Of a stretch of DNA of 64,000 bases, positions 23,912-35,288 are shown in pieces. Below the pieces are notes generated by a model that did not search any database, had not been told where the DNA came from, and was given only the letters and a program-made list of their open reading frames with translations. The stretch spans positions 124,001 through 188,000 of the forward strand of contig JACGCK010000003.1 in the NCBI GenBank assembly GCA_014925825.1, given 5' to 3'. The number at the start of each line of letters is the position of its first letter. The stretch's first letter is position 1. The translations under genes and the position numbers were made by a program. Source of the DNA: Pholiota molesta. Lineage: Eukaryota > Basidiomycota > Agaricomycetes > Agaricales > Strophariaceae.

Positions 23912-24446
23912 ATTACATCTGGGACGACGCTGGGAGCCTTGCTCGGTGGCCTTATTGCTGGAGTCCTGTCCGATTGGACGGGGCGCGCCTAGTTCTAGGT
24001 GTTGCACACATCATATTTTTCAGAGGGCTATCACTGAAGCCGTATGCCATATGGTCGGTCTGGAGCATGGTCAGTCATCTCGTCGTCTTATACCTGACGA
24101 CACATTCATTCCTTACACACAGATAGGAGGTCGATTTCTGGCATTGGAGTCGGTCTCGCTGGGTGCATAGCACCGCTGTACATCCAGGAACTCTCCTCCC
24201 ACGCGCCTCCGCGGATGCATGGTGGTCCTCAAGTCCGTCCTTCTGCTCCTAGCTCGCCATTATATCTGCTGACGATTTTCCCTAGCATGGTGCGTCGTCA
24301 TGATCACGCTGGGCCAGGTGGTCGCATATGGCATCGGCGCTGGATCTACGCACATCACTAGCGGTTGGGGATGGATGATGGGTCTGGGCTCTGTGCCGGC
24401 TGCGCTGCAATTTGTGTTCCTGTTCTTCCTTCGTGAGAGTCACATG
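23912..24446 (+). pseudogene. Captured fragment of an ITR1-like inositol/sugar transporter gene (copy 1)
   Basis: Decayed coding pieces on the strand opposite to the transposon genes. ITSGTTLGALLGGLIAGVLS and then DWTGR match the MFS sugar-transporter motif D-x-x-G-R. After a likely intron ending near 24123 comes GGRF, then, in a shifted frame, GIGVGLAGCIAPLYIQELSS. Next comes MVVLK, an intron up to about 24284, and VVMITLGQVVAYGIGAG followed by SGWGWMMGLGSVPAALQF and FFLRES. This order is that of myo-inositol/sugar transporters of the ITR1 type. It includes only the middle of a transporter, has frameshifts and stops, and still has intron-like sequence, so it derives from genomic DNA rather than mRNA. 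It lies inside the element, so it was carried along by transposition. Confidence 0.85.
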
Positions 24447-24671
24447 TATATACCTGCGCAACTTCATTACCCTCATTGTTGAGTCACATTCAATTCAAAA
24501 TTCGAGTTTTATATGCTGAGCCGTCAACGGTCCAGATTTACTACAACATCCTGTGCTATAAGTAGAATAGACCTCGAAAAAAGGCAATACTGCCAGTATG
24601 TACTTAAAAATAAACAATGAACTCAGAACTACACATACAAATGTCAATGTCGGCAGTCTATGATATTCAGT

Positions 24672-26073
24672 TCAGTCGAGGCGAGCTCTCTTTGAAGGAG
24701 AAGTAAAGGAAGTAAAAGCTGACGATGCCTTTTTACGAGGTGAAGAGGATGAGGCCTCGCTGCTGCCAGCTGCGAGCATAGGAAGATCTGGAATATCAAA
24801 AACCTCCACGACTTCATCTGACTCGGACAACACTCGAAGACGATGTCCTTGGATCTGGTAGATCTATATGTAAGTATGCTGGTTAGCACGTTTAGAATGA
24901 TGTTTCAATGCCGCCATAATATACCTTTTTGTCTCTATCGCCATTTCCTTTCCCAGCAATATGCCAGCAGACCAATGTTGCCTCTACGAGGACAACAGTC
25001 CCCTCCCGAAGCTTGTCAGCCATGTCCCATGGTGCGATAAGGTTATCGTCAATATCCACCATATCAAGCTGGACGAGCTTCGCAGCTTTGTGTTGAAAGT
25101 ATCGACCACGATGGTCGGGAAGGAGGTTTGGGTCGTATAGTGCACCAAGTGCAATCGCGGGTCCTGTCCAAGCCCCCAAAATTTCGTTACAATATGATTG
25201 TGCAATTATCATAAAACTTACCAGATGAACCATCAGCCACTGCATCCGAGAGCGTATCATTGTTCGAAATGTTGCCTTGGTCTGCAACGATAGGTGGAGC
25301 GAGAAGATTTTTTTCTTCGGTGCCTCGCCTTTGACAGAGTCTTTGGCATTTGGGACCTGTATCGTATAAGTAGGATCCAAGGAATGTGTCGATCACCACT
25401 TACCTTGTACTTTGGAGGCATGGTGATCTTGATTAAACCATTGTCTTTGATTTCAGAAAGTGGATCGGATGGCAAAAACCATGACGTCGTGAAGGCCTCG
25501 ATAGACAGATTAGTGAAGAGCTTTGCATGCAATAAATAGCACCTACTGATTTGGGATGAAGGCTAGCGACCCTATCGTCCTCGATGAGGATCTCTTCCAA
25601 AGTCGAAACCTGATTCAAGAAGGCATCATCAAGGAAGTTGCCTTCGGTCTGAACACCCATAAGAGGGCGGAGGACCAAAACATCCTTTACAATGGTCTCA
25701 TCTGTGATAGGCTGATTGCAAGATTAGCAATGATATCGTTCAATAATAGTATTGTTAACAAACATACCTTTGGAATACGACCGACAGAGTGATTTCCTTT
25801 GGCAGAAATCTGTGTTCCATAGGCCGAATGACAAACCTCGCCAAAGAAGATAAGACCGAGTTCATCGCCACGTTCGTCTTTGTTGCCCCCGAGATAGAAT
25901 TGGGTGCGACCAAAGCCACCCTCCTTTTCAGGAGGAAAGTAAGCGCAGTGAAACTCACAGCCATATGACATGGTGCCAAGTGCAAACGTTGAAGTCGGTT
26001 CGATGGCCCGAAGCTGTTCCTCCAACTGCGTGAAGAAACCATTGTTCTGACGATCAAAATAACAGTTGGCCAT
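24672..26073 (-). CDS. Transposon accessory protein, unknown function (copy 1, frameshifted in exon 4)
   Basis: Six exons are inferred. Exon 1 is 25768-26073, starting MANCYFDRQNNGFFTQLEEQ. Exon 2 starts at 25711 (PITDETIVKDVLVLRPLMGV) and probably ends at about 25571; its donor is uncertain. Then come exons beginning LFTNLSIEAF, VPNAKDSVKG and GPAIALGALYDPN, and a last exon IYQIQGHRLRVLSESDEVVE ending with basic SPSKRARLD at 24672. The block DDNLIAPWDMADKLREGTVV and LVEATLVCWH resembles the strand pattern of an OB fold, so ssDNA binding is a guess. Exon 4 has one T fewer than copy 2 in a T run near 25310, so the spliced frame breaks here. A TATA box lies 85 bp upstream of the start. Confidence 0.7.
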
Positions 26074-26157
26074 CGTGTTGAGGTGAGTAGAGGTGATAAA
26101 GATGCTGAAAAGTGCTGGGGATACTGGGGGTATCGAAATGAGCCGATTCTGGCAGGG

Positions 26158-26164
26158 TTTTATA
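26158..26164 (-). promoter_or_regulatory. TATA box of the accessory gene
   Basis: TATAAAA on the minus strand, about 85 bp upstream of the accessory ATG. The same box is in copy 2 (26158 corresponds to 36776). It suggests independent transcription rather than read-through from RepHel. Confidence 0.65.
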
Positions 26165-26368
26165 TGCGATACCTGAAAGCAAATTTGAAATTGATTAGCT
26201 CCGTGTAGAACTCAAAGAAAAGCCATACCATAGAAAGAAATGTATAGAAATTTCGCGAACATCGGATAAATATTCAAGGGATGGTATCATCGATCTGGGC
26301 TGTAGTATTGCTGATGCATAAATCAAAATGTGGAACATAGGATGAATACCACAAGTATACTCACCTTT

Positions 26369-29300
26369 TTAGATCAACCGCCGGGTCTTTCGTCTCGGAT
26401 TCATCTCCTCAGTAACTCCATCCATGATCTCAGAGGAAGGGGAGAGACGTTTTTTGCGGCGAGTGGTATGGTGTGTTGTCGAAAGTGACTCTGTATGGGT
26501 GGAAACCGGACTGATGATAGTGATATCTGTATGCTCCCCATATCTGCAATCTTGCTGATCGGGAATATCAACCGGTTGGGAGGATGAGCCGGAGAGTGAA
26601 CGTCTTGTGGAATCAGTCGGACGTTTGCGTTGGCTGCGTTGGCGAGAAGGAGATGGCTGAAGGGATGATGGAGAGCTGTTCGTGCTGGTTGTAGAGTTGG
26701 CTTGATCGTGTGAATGCACACTGCTCCTGGTCTGTAATGCTGCTATTTCACTAGGAGACCCATGCTCAAGGATCGTTTCCAACCTTAAACTTTCAAACCT
26801 TTGTAGTTCTACACGTAGATCTTCTGATAAACGACACTTTATTTTTTTATCACTGAATTTTCGAAGTATGAGTAGCCCATTTAAATTTGTAACACGCGAA
26901 ACCATAACATAGGGTGCTTCAGTACCTTTAGTGCTTTCCAAATCAATGATTACTTTACCCATTGTCTGACCTTGGGCTTTGTGGGCTGTCATTGCAAAAG
27001 CAGGCATAATTGGAAGTTGGGTACGTTTGATCTTACAACGCTTTCCTGAATGTGGATGTGTAAATGTCATATCCACGGTATCTTGTAAAACGACAGCATG
27101 TCCTTGAGATAAGCCATGCAAAGGATCACCCGAAATTGTACTGCTCTCTACAACACAGGAAATTGCATATCGTTTTCCACTCTCATCCTGTCGATAACGT
27201 ATTTTTTTAAGAATACCTATGCATCCGTTAACAACGCCATTCTCAACGTCATAGTTTTGAGTAATCATAACGGGCATCCCTAGTACTAATGGAATTTTTC
27301 CAAGACGCTGATTTGTTGTACCAGAGTTAAGAGCCTCAAGATGACTTTGCAAGTCTGGGTCTGTTATAGGACTACCTCGGTGGATATCTTCTGCATAATA
27401 CCAATGGAGTTCCTGGTTTGTTTTTGCTGCAAATGCCTGTGCTGAGCGAGCATTTAGGGCATCTTTTTGTGCATTCTCAGAAACAATAATGGGTACATTT
27501 TGCCATTCACTCCAATCAATTGATACATTCTCAAGTACACGGGTTGATAGAATATCAAAGTCATCATTCGTACACCTTCCTTCACGAAGCCGATTAAGAA
27601 GTTCAACAAGGCGGGCATTTTCAGGACCATGCTGTCGCATACTTTCAGTTAAAATAACAACTTTTTTAAAAGATAGCCATAGAAGTTTTCCAAAGACTGT
27701 GTCTTGTCCTCGAGGTGAGGATGAATTTGTTCTTGTAGTATCAACACGAGCATAAAGACGAGTGTCACCAACAGGTGGTAACTGATTAAAATCCCCAGCT
27801 ACAATAAGATTTATACCACCAAAAGGCAAGTTAATACCTTTTGCATCGATCAAAGCCTGGCTAATTTTGTATAGCATAGCACATCCAATCATTGAGACCT
27901 CATCTATAAAAAAGTAGTCAATGCCTTCCCACATAGCTGCAAGATCTCGTCGGGTTTTTGACTGGGCACCTGATTTCTTTCGCTGGTTGAGGGATAATGC
28001 TGCATGTACAGTCATACCAGAAATATTTCTTGCAGCTACTCCAGTATATGATGCTAATCGAAATCGCCGTGTCTGTCCACGCCGAACAAAAAACTCTCTC
28101 AAAGCTTGAATGACACGTGACTTTCCTGTTCCGCCTGCTCCTCCAAGATACATACGAAGAGGCTCCTTGTCTTTTTGCAAACTATGTTCACATATAATTC
28201 GGAATGCCCGTGCCTGTTCAGTATTCAAGGTAAACTCTTGAACCATATCTTCAATATCAACTCTATTTTCATGTACCACAGCAGGTATTCCTTGGGAAAT
28301 GGATGCATTTAATGGAGTTTGGTTTGCCATGGCCTCTCTAAATGCAGATCCATCATTTATAATATTATTATTCCCTGTATTAGATTGACTGTTTATAGGA
28401 TTCTGATTCTCATTGTTTGATGTTGCCCGTCTTTTCCAGTTTTCACGCCTTGCCTCATATTCTGATCTCCATTGATCTTCAAGCAACACATCTGACCCAC
28501 TGATCTGTTCTATAGAATATAAATCCCTATTTGTAAAATCATTTTGACCATCGCTTATATTCATATTAGGATCAGAAAAATTAGAAGTACTAAACATCCC
28601 ATTTATCTCTGCATTTAAAAGACACTCATTGACAGCATCCTGTGACCTGGCTATACGCTGTGAGTTGCAATTTGAAATTGACTGCAAGTGGTCAAGGATT
28701 ATATCAGGATTTGCAGGACCAAAGTCATCGTCTGTCTCATGTTGACTTGCACTCAAAATTTCATCTGAGACTTGTCTTTTCCGGAGTCTATTTGAATTCC
28801 GACGTTCAACAAAATGATCTTGTGCACTATCTTTACATTCATGTAAAAGCTGCATGTTGTCAAGTAATTTTTTAATTTTAGTTGGACATGTCACCATAAA
28901 ATCTTTAAAAGCATCCTCCCAACTTTGCTCTGGTGCACGGAGATCCTCAGCATGTCTCCATGGTTTAAACAATATAAGCATAAGACGGCAGTATCGTGGG
29001 AATACTTCTTTTCTATCACGTCTTGGTATAGAAGGACCTATAGGAACAGGTACAAATTTGTCTTCTTCAGATTTTAGAGTCAAACAGTGTGTATTTGCTT
29101 CAATATGACTATCCTGCAATGCATAATAGCACCTCTTAGCGCGACCTTTTGTATTGCTGCTATTGTATTCTGTTATATGATCTTCAGAGTCATCAATGTC
29201 CATCTCAGTATCAGTATCATCAAGATCACTGCTATCTGAGTCAAATAATAAGCTTTCAACTAATTCTTGTTGCTTAGATTTGCGAGGCTTTCTAATTTTC

Positions 29301-32300
29301 TGAACACATGATACAAAATCCCACACACAAAAATTCTCAAGCTGAAGATCTCTTAGTTGGTAATCTGAAACCTGATTTGCTTTAGCAATTAGCTGACCTG
29401 AGGAATAAGTTGCAATACTGATCTCTTCATCAATAACTTCTTCAATAGAATCATCATCATCATTGCCAAGTAGACTATTATATGTATCAGAATCAGTACT
29501 AGTATCATTAGCTATATCTGAATCAGGTGTGTCACTTTGAGCAGATACAGATTTGAATTGATAACATTCAGGACTAGGGATTTCTTTGTTTATAAAAGCT
29601 TCAAAGCTTGTCCAAAATAAATTTCTATATTTATGGCTTGTAAAATGATCCTCATAGTCCATTAGATATGATGCAACTTGTTGCGCAGATAGTTCTTGAT
29701 GAGAAATCATAGCATAAGCACATTTTTGCAAAAGTTTCTTTGCTCGCACAGTCAGTTCATCATCTTCTGGATTATATTCTCCTAATTTCTTTACAGATAA
29801 TTCTAAAGCAGCATAAGCAACATGAGTTTTCAGTTGAGACTTTGTGATATAATTTGTAATATAATATGTGATAGATTTGGCAGCAGCTCCTGATCCAATA
29901 AATTTGATATCCATATTGCAACGCATTGCCTCCAAAATTGTGGCATTAAAATTGTTGACAAGTCCATCAAGACATCGCAAGGAAATCTCCCCAGTTTCCA
30001 TATTGAAGGTAGTCTCAGGTATGGTATTTAATGAGTCTAAGTCAAACCGACACTCTCTTGGATGAGGAGGTCCTTTCCAGTACTTGTAGCATGTACCGGA
30101 ATGTTTATGAACCTGGCAACTTTTAGCAAGATTATATATGTCCTTTGCACGAGCAGTATCATAGTCAATTCCTGATGTTGATGTATCCAGACCACGTACA
30201 GAACATGGATGATAAATTGAAGATGGAACCTCAATATTTGCATCTGGATCATTAGGAATTTCATTTGAGATGGTATCATCCAAGAATGTAATTAGGCGAT
30301 CTCTAAATTCTATATCACCTTCATTTATTATTTTATTTTTTATTTCATCTGGATTTAGACCACCTTCAAGCCAAACCATCATATGACAGTGTAAAGTACC
30401 TCTTCCCTGAGCTTCAACACATCCATAATAAGCTTTCACCACACCTAAAATTCCTCCATCAAGATTTTTAGACTTTGGGTCAAAACCTAGAAGAGCGGAA
30501 ATAAAGGATTTCATATATATATTAAAGAACTTAGCTGCAACAAAGGGATTTTTTGCAACAAGAATTGATTGTTCCCAGTAGTTTGGAACCTGTTCTGGAA
30601 GTAAATTATCAATATCAATGTCTGCTCCACCAAGGAATTTTACAAGTGGGTTATATACATCAGCAGGATTTATTGTAATAAAGAAGCTAGGCATGCCTTT
30701 CTCAATCATTAATCCCCGAATTTCATTGCGCATTGCTACACGTGAAGCAGATGTTCCAGGAACATTTGAAGTAACAGCAGTGACCTGTTTCATTAAATTT
30801 AAAACTTTTCTCTCTTCTGCATTATTAGCAGTAACTGAGTCCCCTCGAGATATACGTTCGGTCACTATGTGAATTGTCTCAGGTGATACAGATGCAAAAT
30901 CATTGGCAATAATTGGAAAAGATGTCTTACGGGTCTTGAGACTTGTATGTAATAGAACAGAACGTCTTTGTAAAATATTAAATACAGTAAACAAGAATGA
31001 ATAATGTTCTTGGAAACGCTTATCTGAGAGACTGAAAAGGTGCTTGACATGACGCTTCATAGAGAGTGGTGTCTTGCGATTTTTATTCTCAAAACCACCT
31101 ATACCATATGGGAAAAGTGTAGGATAGATCATTGGAAATAAATCTGGATTAAAGAATTCATTAACAGGTGTTGGATCATGCGGAATTTCCATATAGCCAC
31201 CACCTTTCTTGACATGTCTAAGTGCTGCAGCTCGTAACTCATTTGCAGGTGCATGACCTTCAACGTCTGTGATCACAACGTTTTGGAAGGGTAACTCACT
31301 GCCGGATTCTATGTGACTAGCATTATCATTATCCATATATTCAGCTTGTACAAAAGCAGATGGGGTAGCACTTTGATTTGATGTACCATTACTAGGTCCA
31401 GTAGTTTGATTTGTTGATTTATTTTGAACAATACTGGAATTATCAGACTCAGAGGTTGAATTGTCATAGCGAGATGTTAGAATATCAGATGCATCACTTG
31501 GAAGAATATGTTCAATGTGGAAGGGCAAAACTTGCTCCAACTCAAGGCTATCAAGGATGGTATGATTTATTTCTATATCTTGGTAAAGAGGGTTATTATG
31601 TTTCAACCAATTGAGAGCAGCGCGGACTTTCTCTCTTCGTACGCACAAAGGTTTTGCCTTTTTCTGTAACCATTCAGTAGTGGGTGGAGATGATCCAATA
31701 AACAACACACATATGGGTGTCAAGACATCTGACATATTGGGCGGTAATAGATGTGCTATTTCGGAAGGACGTTGGGGATATATTATAATATGACCCTTTA
31801 CACCACGTTGGGAATCAGGCGATGTTATCTCTGTATTCTCTTCTTTTAATTGTACAATCCAACATTTAGCACGGCATCGTGCAATCATAGCCTCCTCAAC
31901 TACAGTCAGATCCTTTAATTCACTTGGAACAGGCCCCAAATAGTTCAAGTTAGCCATTGCCAAAGCTGGTACTTTATTTCTGTTCAATGAAGAATGACAA
32001 TCTTTGCAGAGAGACAGCATCATGTTGCCATGCTCATTAGAGTAAACACCTGCAGAGTCCAAAGCAAGATCTTTCAATGGTCCTTCAGTATAGGGATAAG
32101 GTAGTGCATGAAGTCTATGTGAATCGGGCAATCTCAGAATATCTAGGTCTACATCAGATACTGCAAGCTCCTTACGAGATGAGCAAAGTGTTGCCTCTCC
32201 ACAAGACGCACAAGTGAACGTTGCCAGAGCATCTTTAGATGTTTCCTTGCGGAAGAGATTAATGATTTTATCTTTGAGGTCCTTTTGAACAATCTTAGGC

Positions 32301-33630
32301 CAGGTGTTTAGAATCTCTTGATGGCGTGCACGCAATGACTCTTCTGCAGCAATGGTTTCATTCCGCCGTTCTTCCGAACGTTTGCCATGTTTCAAACGAG
32401 TAATGAATTTTTTGAGTTCACGACGAAGTTGTGGACGACTATCATTGGGATTATGTGCTACAGAGTTCTGAGATAATATTCGACGCAGTGCACGCAGACT
32501 TAATTTAGGTGCCAATTGACTTAGTATTCTTATTTTGAAATCTATCAAGGTCTGACTGGCATCACCACTTGAGTCCTCAACTGCGACAGAAAAGTTTGAA
32601 TTAAAATCAATACAAAAGGAAGAAGAAGACGATACACAATTGCCGGAGGAAATATGGTCAGAAATGAGATCACGAAGGGCATTGATTGATACAAGGGGTG
32701 GGAGAGACAAACTATGTGAATTAGCGATAGACAACAAGGCCGGTTTCCGTAGATCTTCCAAAGAAGAAAGGAAGTCATGAATAGTATGATATTGTGGAGT
32801 CGGTACATGTGTAGAGGATGCGGGGGAGCCGTAAGGAGGAGATGGAGAGCCAGTATCATGATGGGATGAATACGAAGATGTGGCATCAGCGCCGGTGACA
32901 TCAGAGTCAAGGTGTGAATAGGTGTTAGGTTGTGGAGTCGGTACATGTGTAGAGGATGTGGGGGGGGTATTACGAGGAGATGGAGAGCCAGTATCATGGT
33001 GGGATGAATACGAAGATGTGGCATCAGTGCCGGTGACATCAGAGTCAAGGCGTGAATAGGTGGTAGGTTGAACGAAGAGAGACACATCTAGAGTATGCAA
33101 ATTCAAAGATGAGCATAATAGAAAGGGTGAGATTGGTAGAAATACTCACCAGATTGTGATCGGAATCCGACTCTGGGCGATAAAGAGAAATCAAGGATTG
33201 TAGAGTCAGATAAAGAGATAGTAGCACCTGGAATAGCAGTAGAGCAGAAATTAAACCAATCACAGCCTAAGACGATATCGCAAGGAAGCTGCTTTCCAAC
33301 AGCAAGATTGAGGAGACACAGAAATTGGCCCGATGAGGTATTGACGGAGACCGCACAGTGGATTGTTTCGGCTTGACGACGACGATACCCTTTTTGAAGG
33401 CAATATATGGAAGAGATGGTGGATGAAGAAGAATCACCATCATAGATAGCGATAGCCAAAGAGCCATCGATATTGACGTTGAAAGAGGGCGAATACATGC
33501 TCAAGATGAGTGAGGAAGCTCGAGGAAGGATGATACGGAGGCAACGATACGAAAGCAAGGGTACCGTAGGTGAGAAAATCGGAGATTCAAAAAGGGCTTG
33601 ATTTGGAAACTTGTTCTTAAGCACTGCCAC
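26369..33630 (-). CDS. RepHel transposase (HUH Rep + PIF1-type helicase), copy 1, open reading frame intact
   Basis: Exon 1 is 33150-33630 and exon 2 is 26369-33087, joined over GTGAGT...CTAG (62 bp) in phase 1, giving 2,399 aa. Exon 1 (160 aa) ends with LPCDIVLGCDWFNFC, like the C-terminal half of a retropepsin. Then come two ~45-aa repeats starting YS(R/H)LDSDVTG. A DUF6570-like region with CASCG...CKDCH and KVPALAMANLNYLG follows. The Helitron_like_N Rep domain has the two-His motif GTLHCHMMVW (about residue 1060) and the tyrosine motif YYITNYITK (about 1235). The PIF1-type SF1 helicase follows: GGAGGTGKS (about 1813), IDEVSMIG, GDFNQLPPVGD, MTAHKAQGQTMGK, VMVSRVTNL. The basic C-terminal tail looks like nuclear localisation signals. 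The protein nicks DNA and unwinds the strand for rolling-circle transposition. The 5' UTR is at most 65 bp, from the element end. Confidence 0.95.
33150..33630 (-). other. Exon 1 of RepHel: retropepsin-like N-terminal domain
   Basis: The 160 residues contain VNIDGSLAIAIYDGDSSSS, then AVSVNTSSGQFLCLLNLAVG, then DIVLGCDWF. Order and spacing resemble the flap and the final D-[IV]-[IV]-L-G-x-D-W part of Ty3-type aspartic proteases. The usual DTG/DSG is replaced by DGDS, so activity is doubtful. This is a resemblance in pattern, not a proven homology. Confidence 0.4.
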
Positions 33631-33685
33631 ATGAAATTCCCCGCAAGTTTTGATTTATTAAACGCACTAAGACCCTCTACCTAAC

Positions 33686-33695
33686 GGTAGCGGGA
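33686..33695 (-). repeat. 5' terminal inverted repeat of copy 1
   Basis: GGTAGCGGGA on +, that is TCCCGCTACC at the 5' end of the element. Nine of these bases are inverted at 23168-23176. Confidence 0.8.
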
Positions 33696-33756
33696 AAAAT
33701 GCTGAGGGGGTCGTTCCTCTGCCTTCTTGCAGTATTGGAGGCCATGATTAATGGTA
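33696..33756. other. 61-bp spacer between the two tandem elements
   Basis: Unique sequence between the 5' end of copy 1 and the 3' end of copy 2. Both borders are T (minus strand). It does not match the flanks of the array except for a short AATGG next to the 3' end. It contains no feature. Confidence 0.8.
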
Positions 33757-33794
33757 TAACGCGGTAAGGCCGACAAGCGGCATGGCCCGCTACC
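33757..33794 (-). repeat. 3' terminal structure of copy 2
   Basis: Same hairpin and subterminal CCCGCTACC as in copy 1; the inverse repeat is at 44303-44311. Confidence 0.8.
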
Positions 33795-34528
33795 TGTGAG
33801 GTGTTACGCGTCACAATTTGTTACATGTCGTGACTTTCTAAATAGGTTCTGTAAGCCGTATCTGTCTTGGGTTGATAAATGAATGAAATCTGACACCGTA
33901 GACTCATCGACACAGACATACTGAGCTTGTCTCCGTTTTGAAAACATATATTTAATGTCTTTAATGCTTATTCCGTATATGCGATGTCTAGACGTCACAT
34001 GTCACATGTTACCGACCTTTTCAGATTACTTCGGTGCCTTTCTGTAGGCCGAGGGATGTACGGCTAAGGTTCAAATACCACACAGACCTGTTTATATAGC
34101 TCATATGTATATAAATCTAGGTTTTTGTATTCTTCAGATGCGAATTGCTGGCAGCAGAGCATTAAATTTATAGATACATATGTGCATTTCTCAGTCCGAC
34201 TTATGTACAAATAAGATCAAACAATGTGAATGATCGCACGCATGCAACTTGGGAACACATTGGGACATTGTATCTCTCACCCCAATCCCTTCAGTGCCAA
34301 TGACTCAATCTCGCCACCGAGGTCCGACACCTGCATGATCAACGAACACCCGCCTGATCAACGACAGCGATGATGCACAACCGATGACGAGTACGATGGG
34401 GGTGGATGGCTGTCGATACCATGCCATGTTCACCGCCCTCTCACCACATTCCTGTGGGACGCCTCCGCATTACCGTCTTCATTGAATCTAAGAGCACAAA
34501 AAGTGACTAATCAATTACCTAGGAACTT

Positions 34529-35063
34529 ATTACATCTGGGACGACGCTGGGAGCCTTGCTCGGTGGCCTTATTGCTGGAGTCCTGTCCGATTGGACGGGG
34601 CGCGCCTAGTTCTAGGTGTTGCACACATCATATTTTTCAGAGGGCTATCACTGAAGCCGTATGCCATATGGTCGGTCTGGAGCATGGTCAGTCATCTCGT
34701 CGTCTTATACCTGACGACACATTCATTCCTTACACACAGATAGGAGGTCGATTTCTGGCATTGGAGTCGGTCTCGCTGGGTGCATAGCACCGCTGTACAT
34801 CCAGGAACTCTCCTCCCACGCGCCTCCGCGGATGCATGGTGGTCCTCAAGTCCGTCCTTCTGCTCCTAGCTCGCCATTATATCTGCTGACGATTTTCCCT
34901 AGCATGGTGCGTCGTCATGATCACGCTGGGCCAGGTGGTCGCATATGGCATCGGCGCTGGATCTACGCACATCACTAGCGGTTGGGGATGGATGATGGGT
35001 CTGGGCTCTGTGCCGGCTGCGCTGCAATTTGTGTTCCTGTTCTTCCTTCGTGAGAGTCACATG
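34529..35063 (+). pseudogene. Captured inositol/sugar transporter fragment (copy 2)
   Basis: Same decayed transporter pieces as in copy 1, including the frameshift after GGRF and the remaining introns. All lesions are shared, so capture and decay came before the tandem duplication. Confidence 0.85.
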
Positions 35064-35288
35064 TATATACCTGCGCAACTTCATTACCCTCATTGTTGAG
35101 TCACATTCAATTCAAAATTCGAGTTTTATATGCTGAGCCGTCAACGGTCCAGATTTACTACAACATCCTGTGCTATAAGTAGAATAGACCTCGAAAAAAG
35201 GCAATACTGCCAGTATGTACTTAAAAATAAACAATGAACTCAGAACTACACATACAAATGTCAATGTCGGCAGTCTATGATATTCAGT

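Larger units (their letters stand above)
23139..33695 (-). mobile_element. Autonomous Helitron-like element (Helentron/Helitron2 type), copy 1
   Basis: 10,557-bp rolling-circle transposon, 5' end at 33695 and 3' end at 23139. It is defined by comparison with copy 2: identity starts at 23139/33757 and ends at 33695/44312. The 5' end reads TCCCGCTACCGTTAGG. The 3' end has the inverse motif GGTAGCGGG 29 nt inside the terminus (23168-23176 on +), then a hairpin, then CCGCGTTA. Such asymmetric terminal inverted repeats and a T on both outer sides fit Helentron/Helitron2 elements, not canonical Helitrons with CTRR ends and A|T targets. Contents from 5' to 3': the two-exon RepHel gene, the accessory gene, a decayed transporter fragment, and about 750 bp of non-coding 3' region. 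Confidence 0.95.

Noticed and set aside
25521..25546. 26-bp intron in the accessory gene (GTAGGT...AAAG)
   Set aside because: Too short for fungal splicing; a 50-bp intron from 25570 also keeps the frame and joins well, though its donor GTCGCT is weak.
23139..33695. Canonical Helitron with CTRR 3' end and A|T target
   Set aside because: The 3' end reads CCGCGTTA and the borders are T on both sides; the asymmetric inverted repeats fit the Helentron type better.
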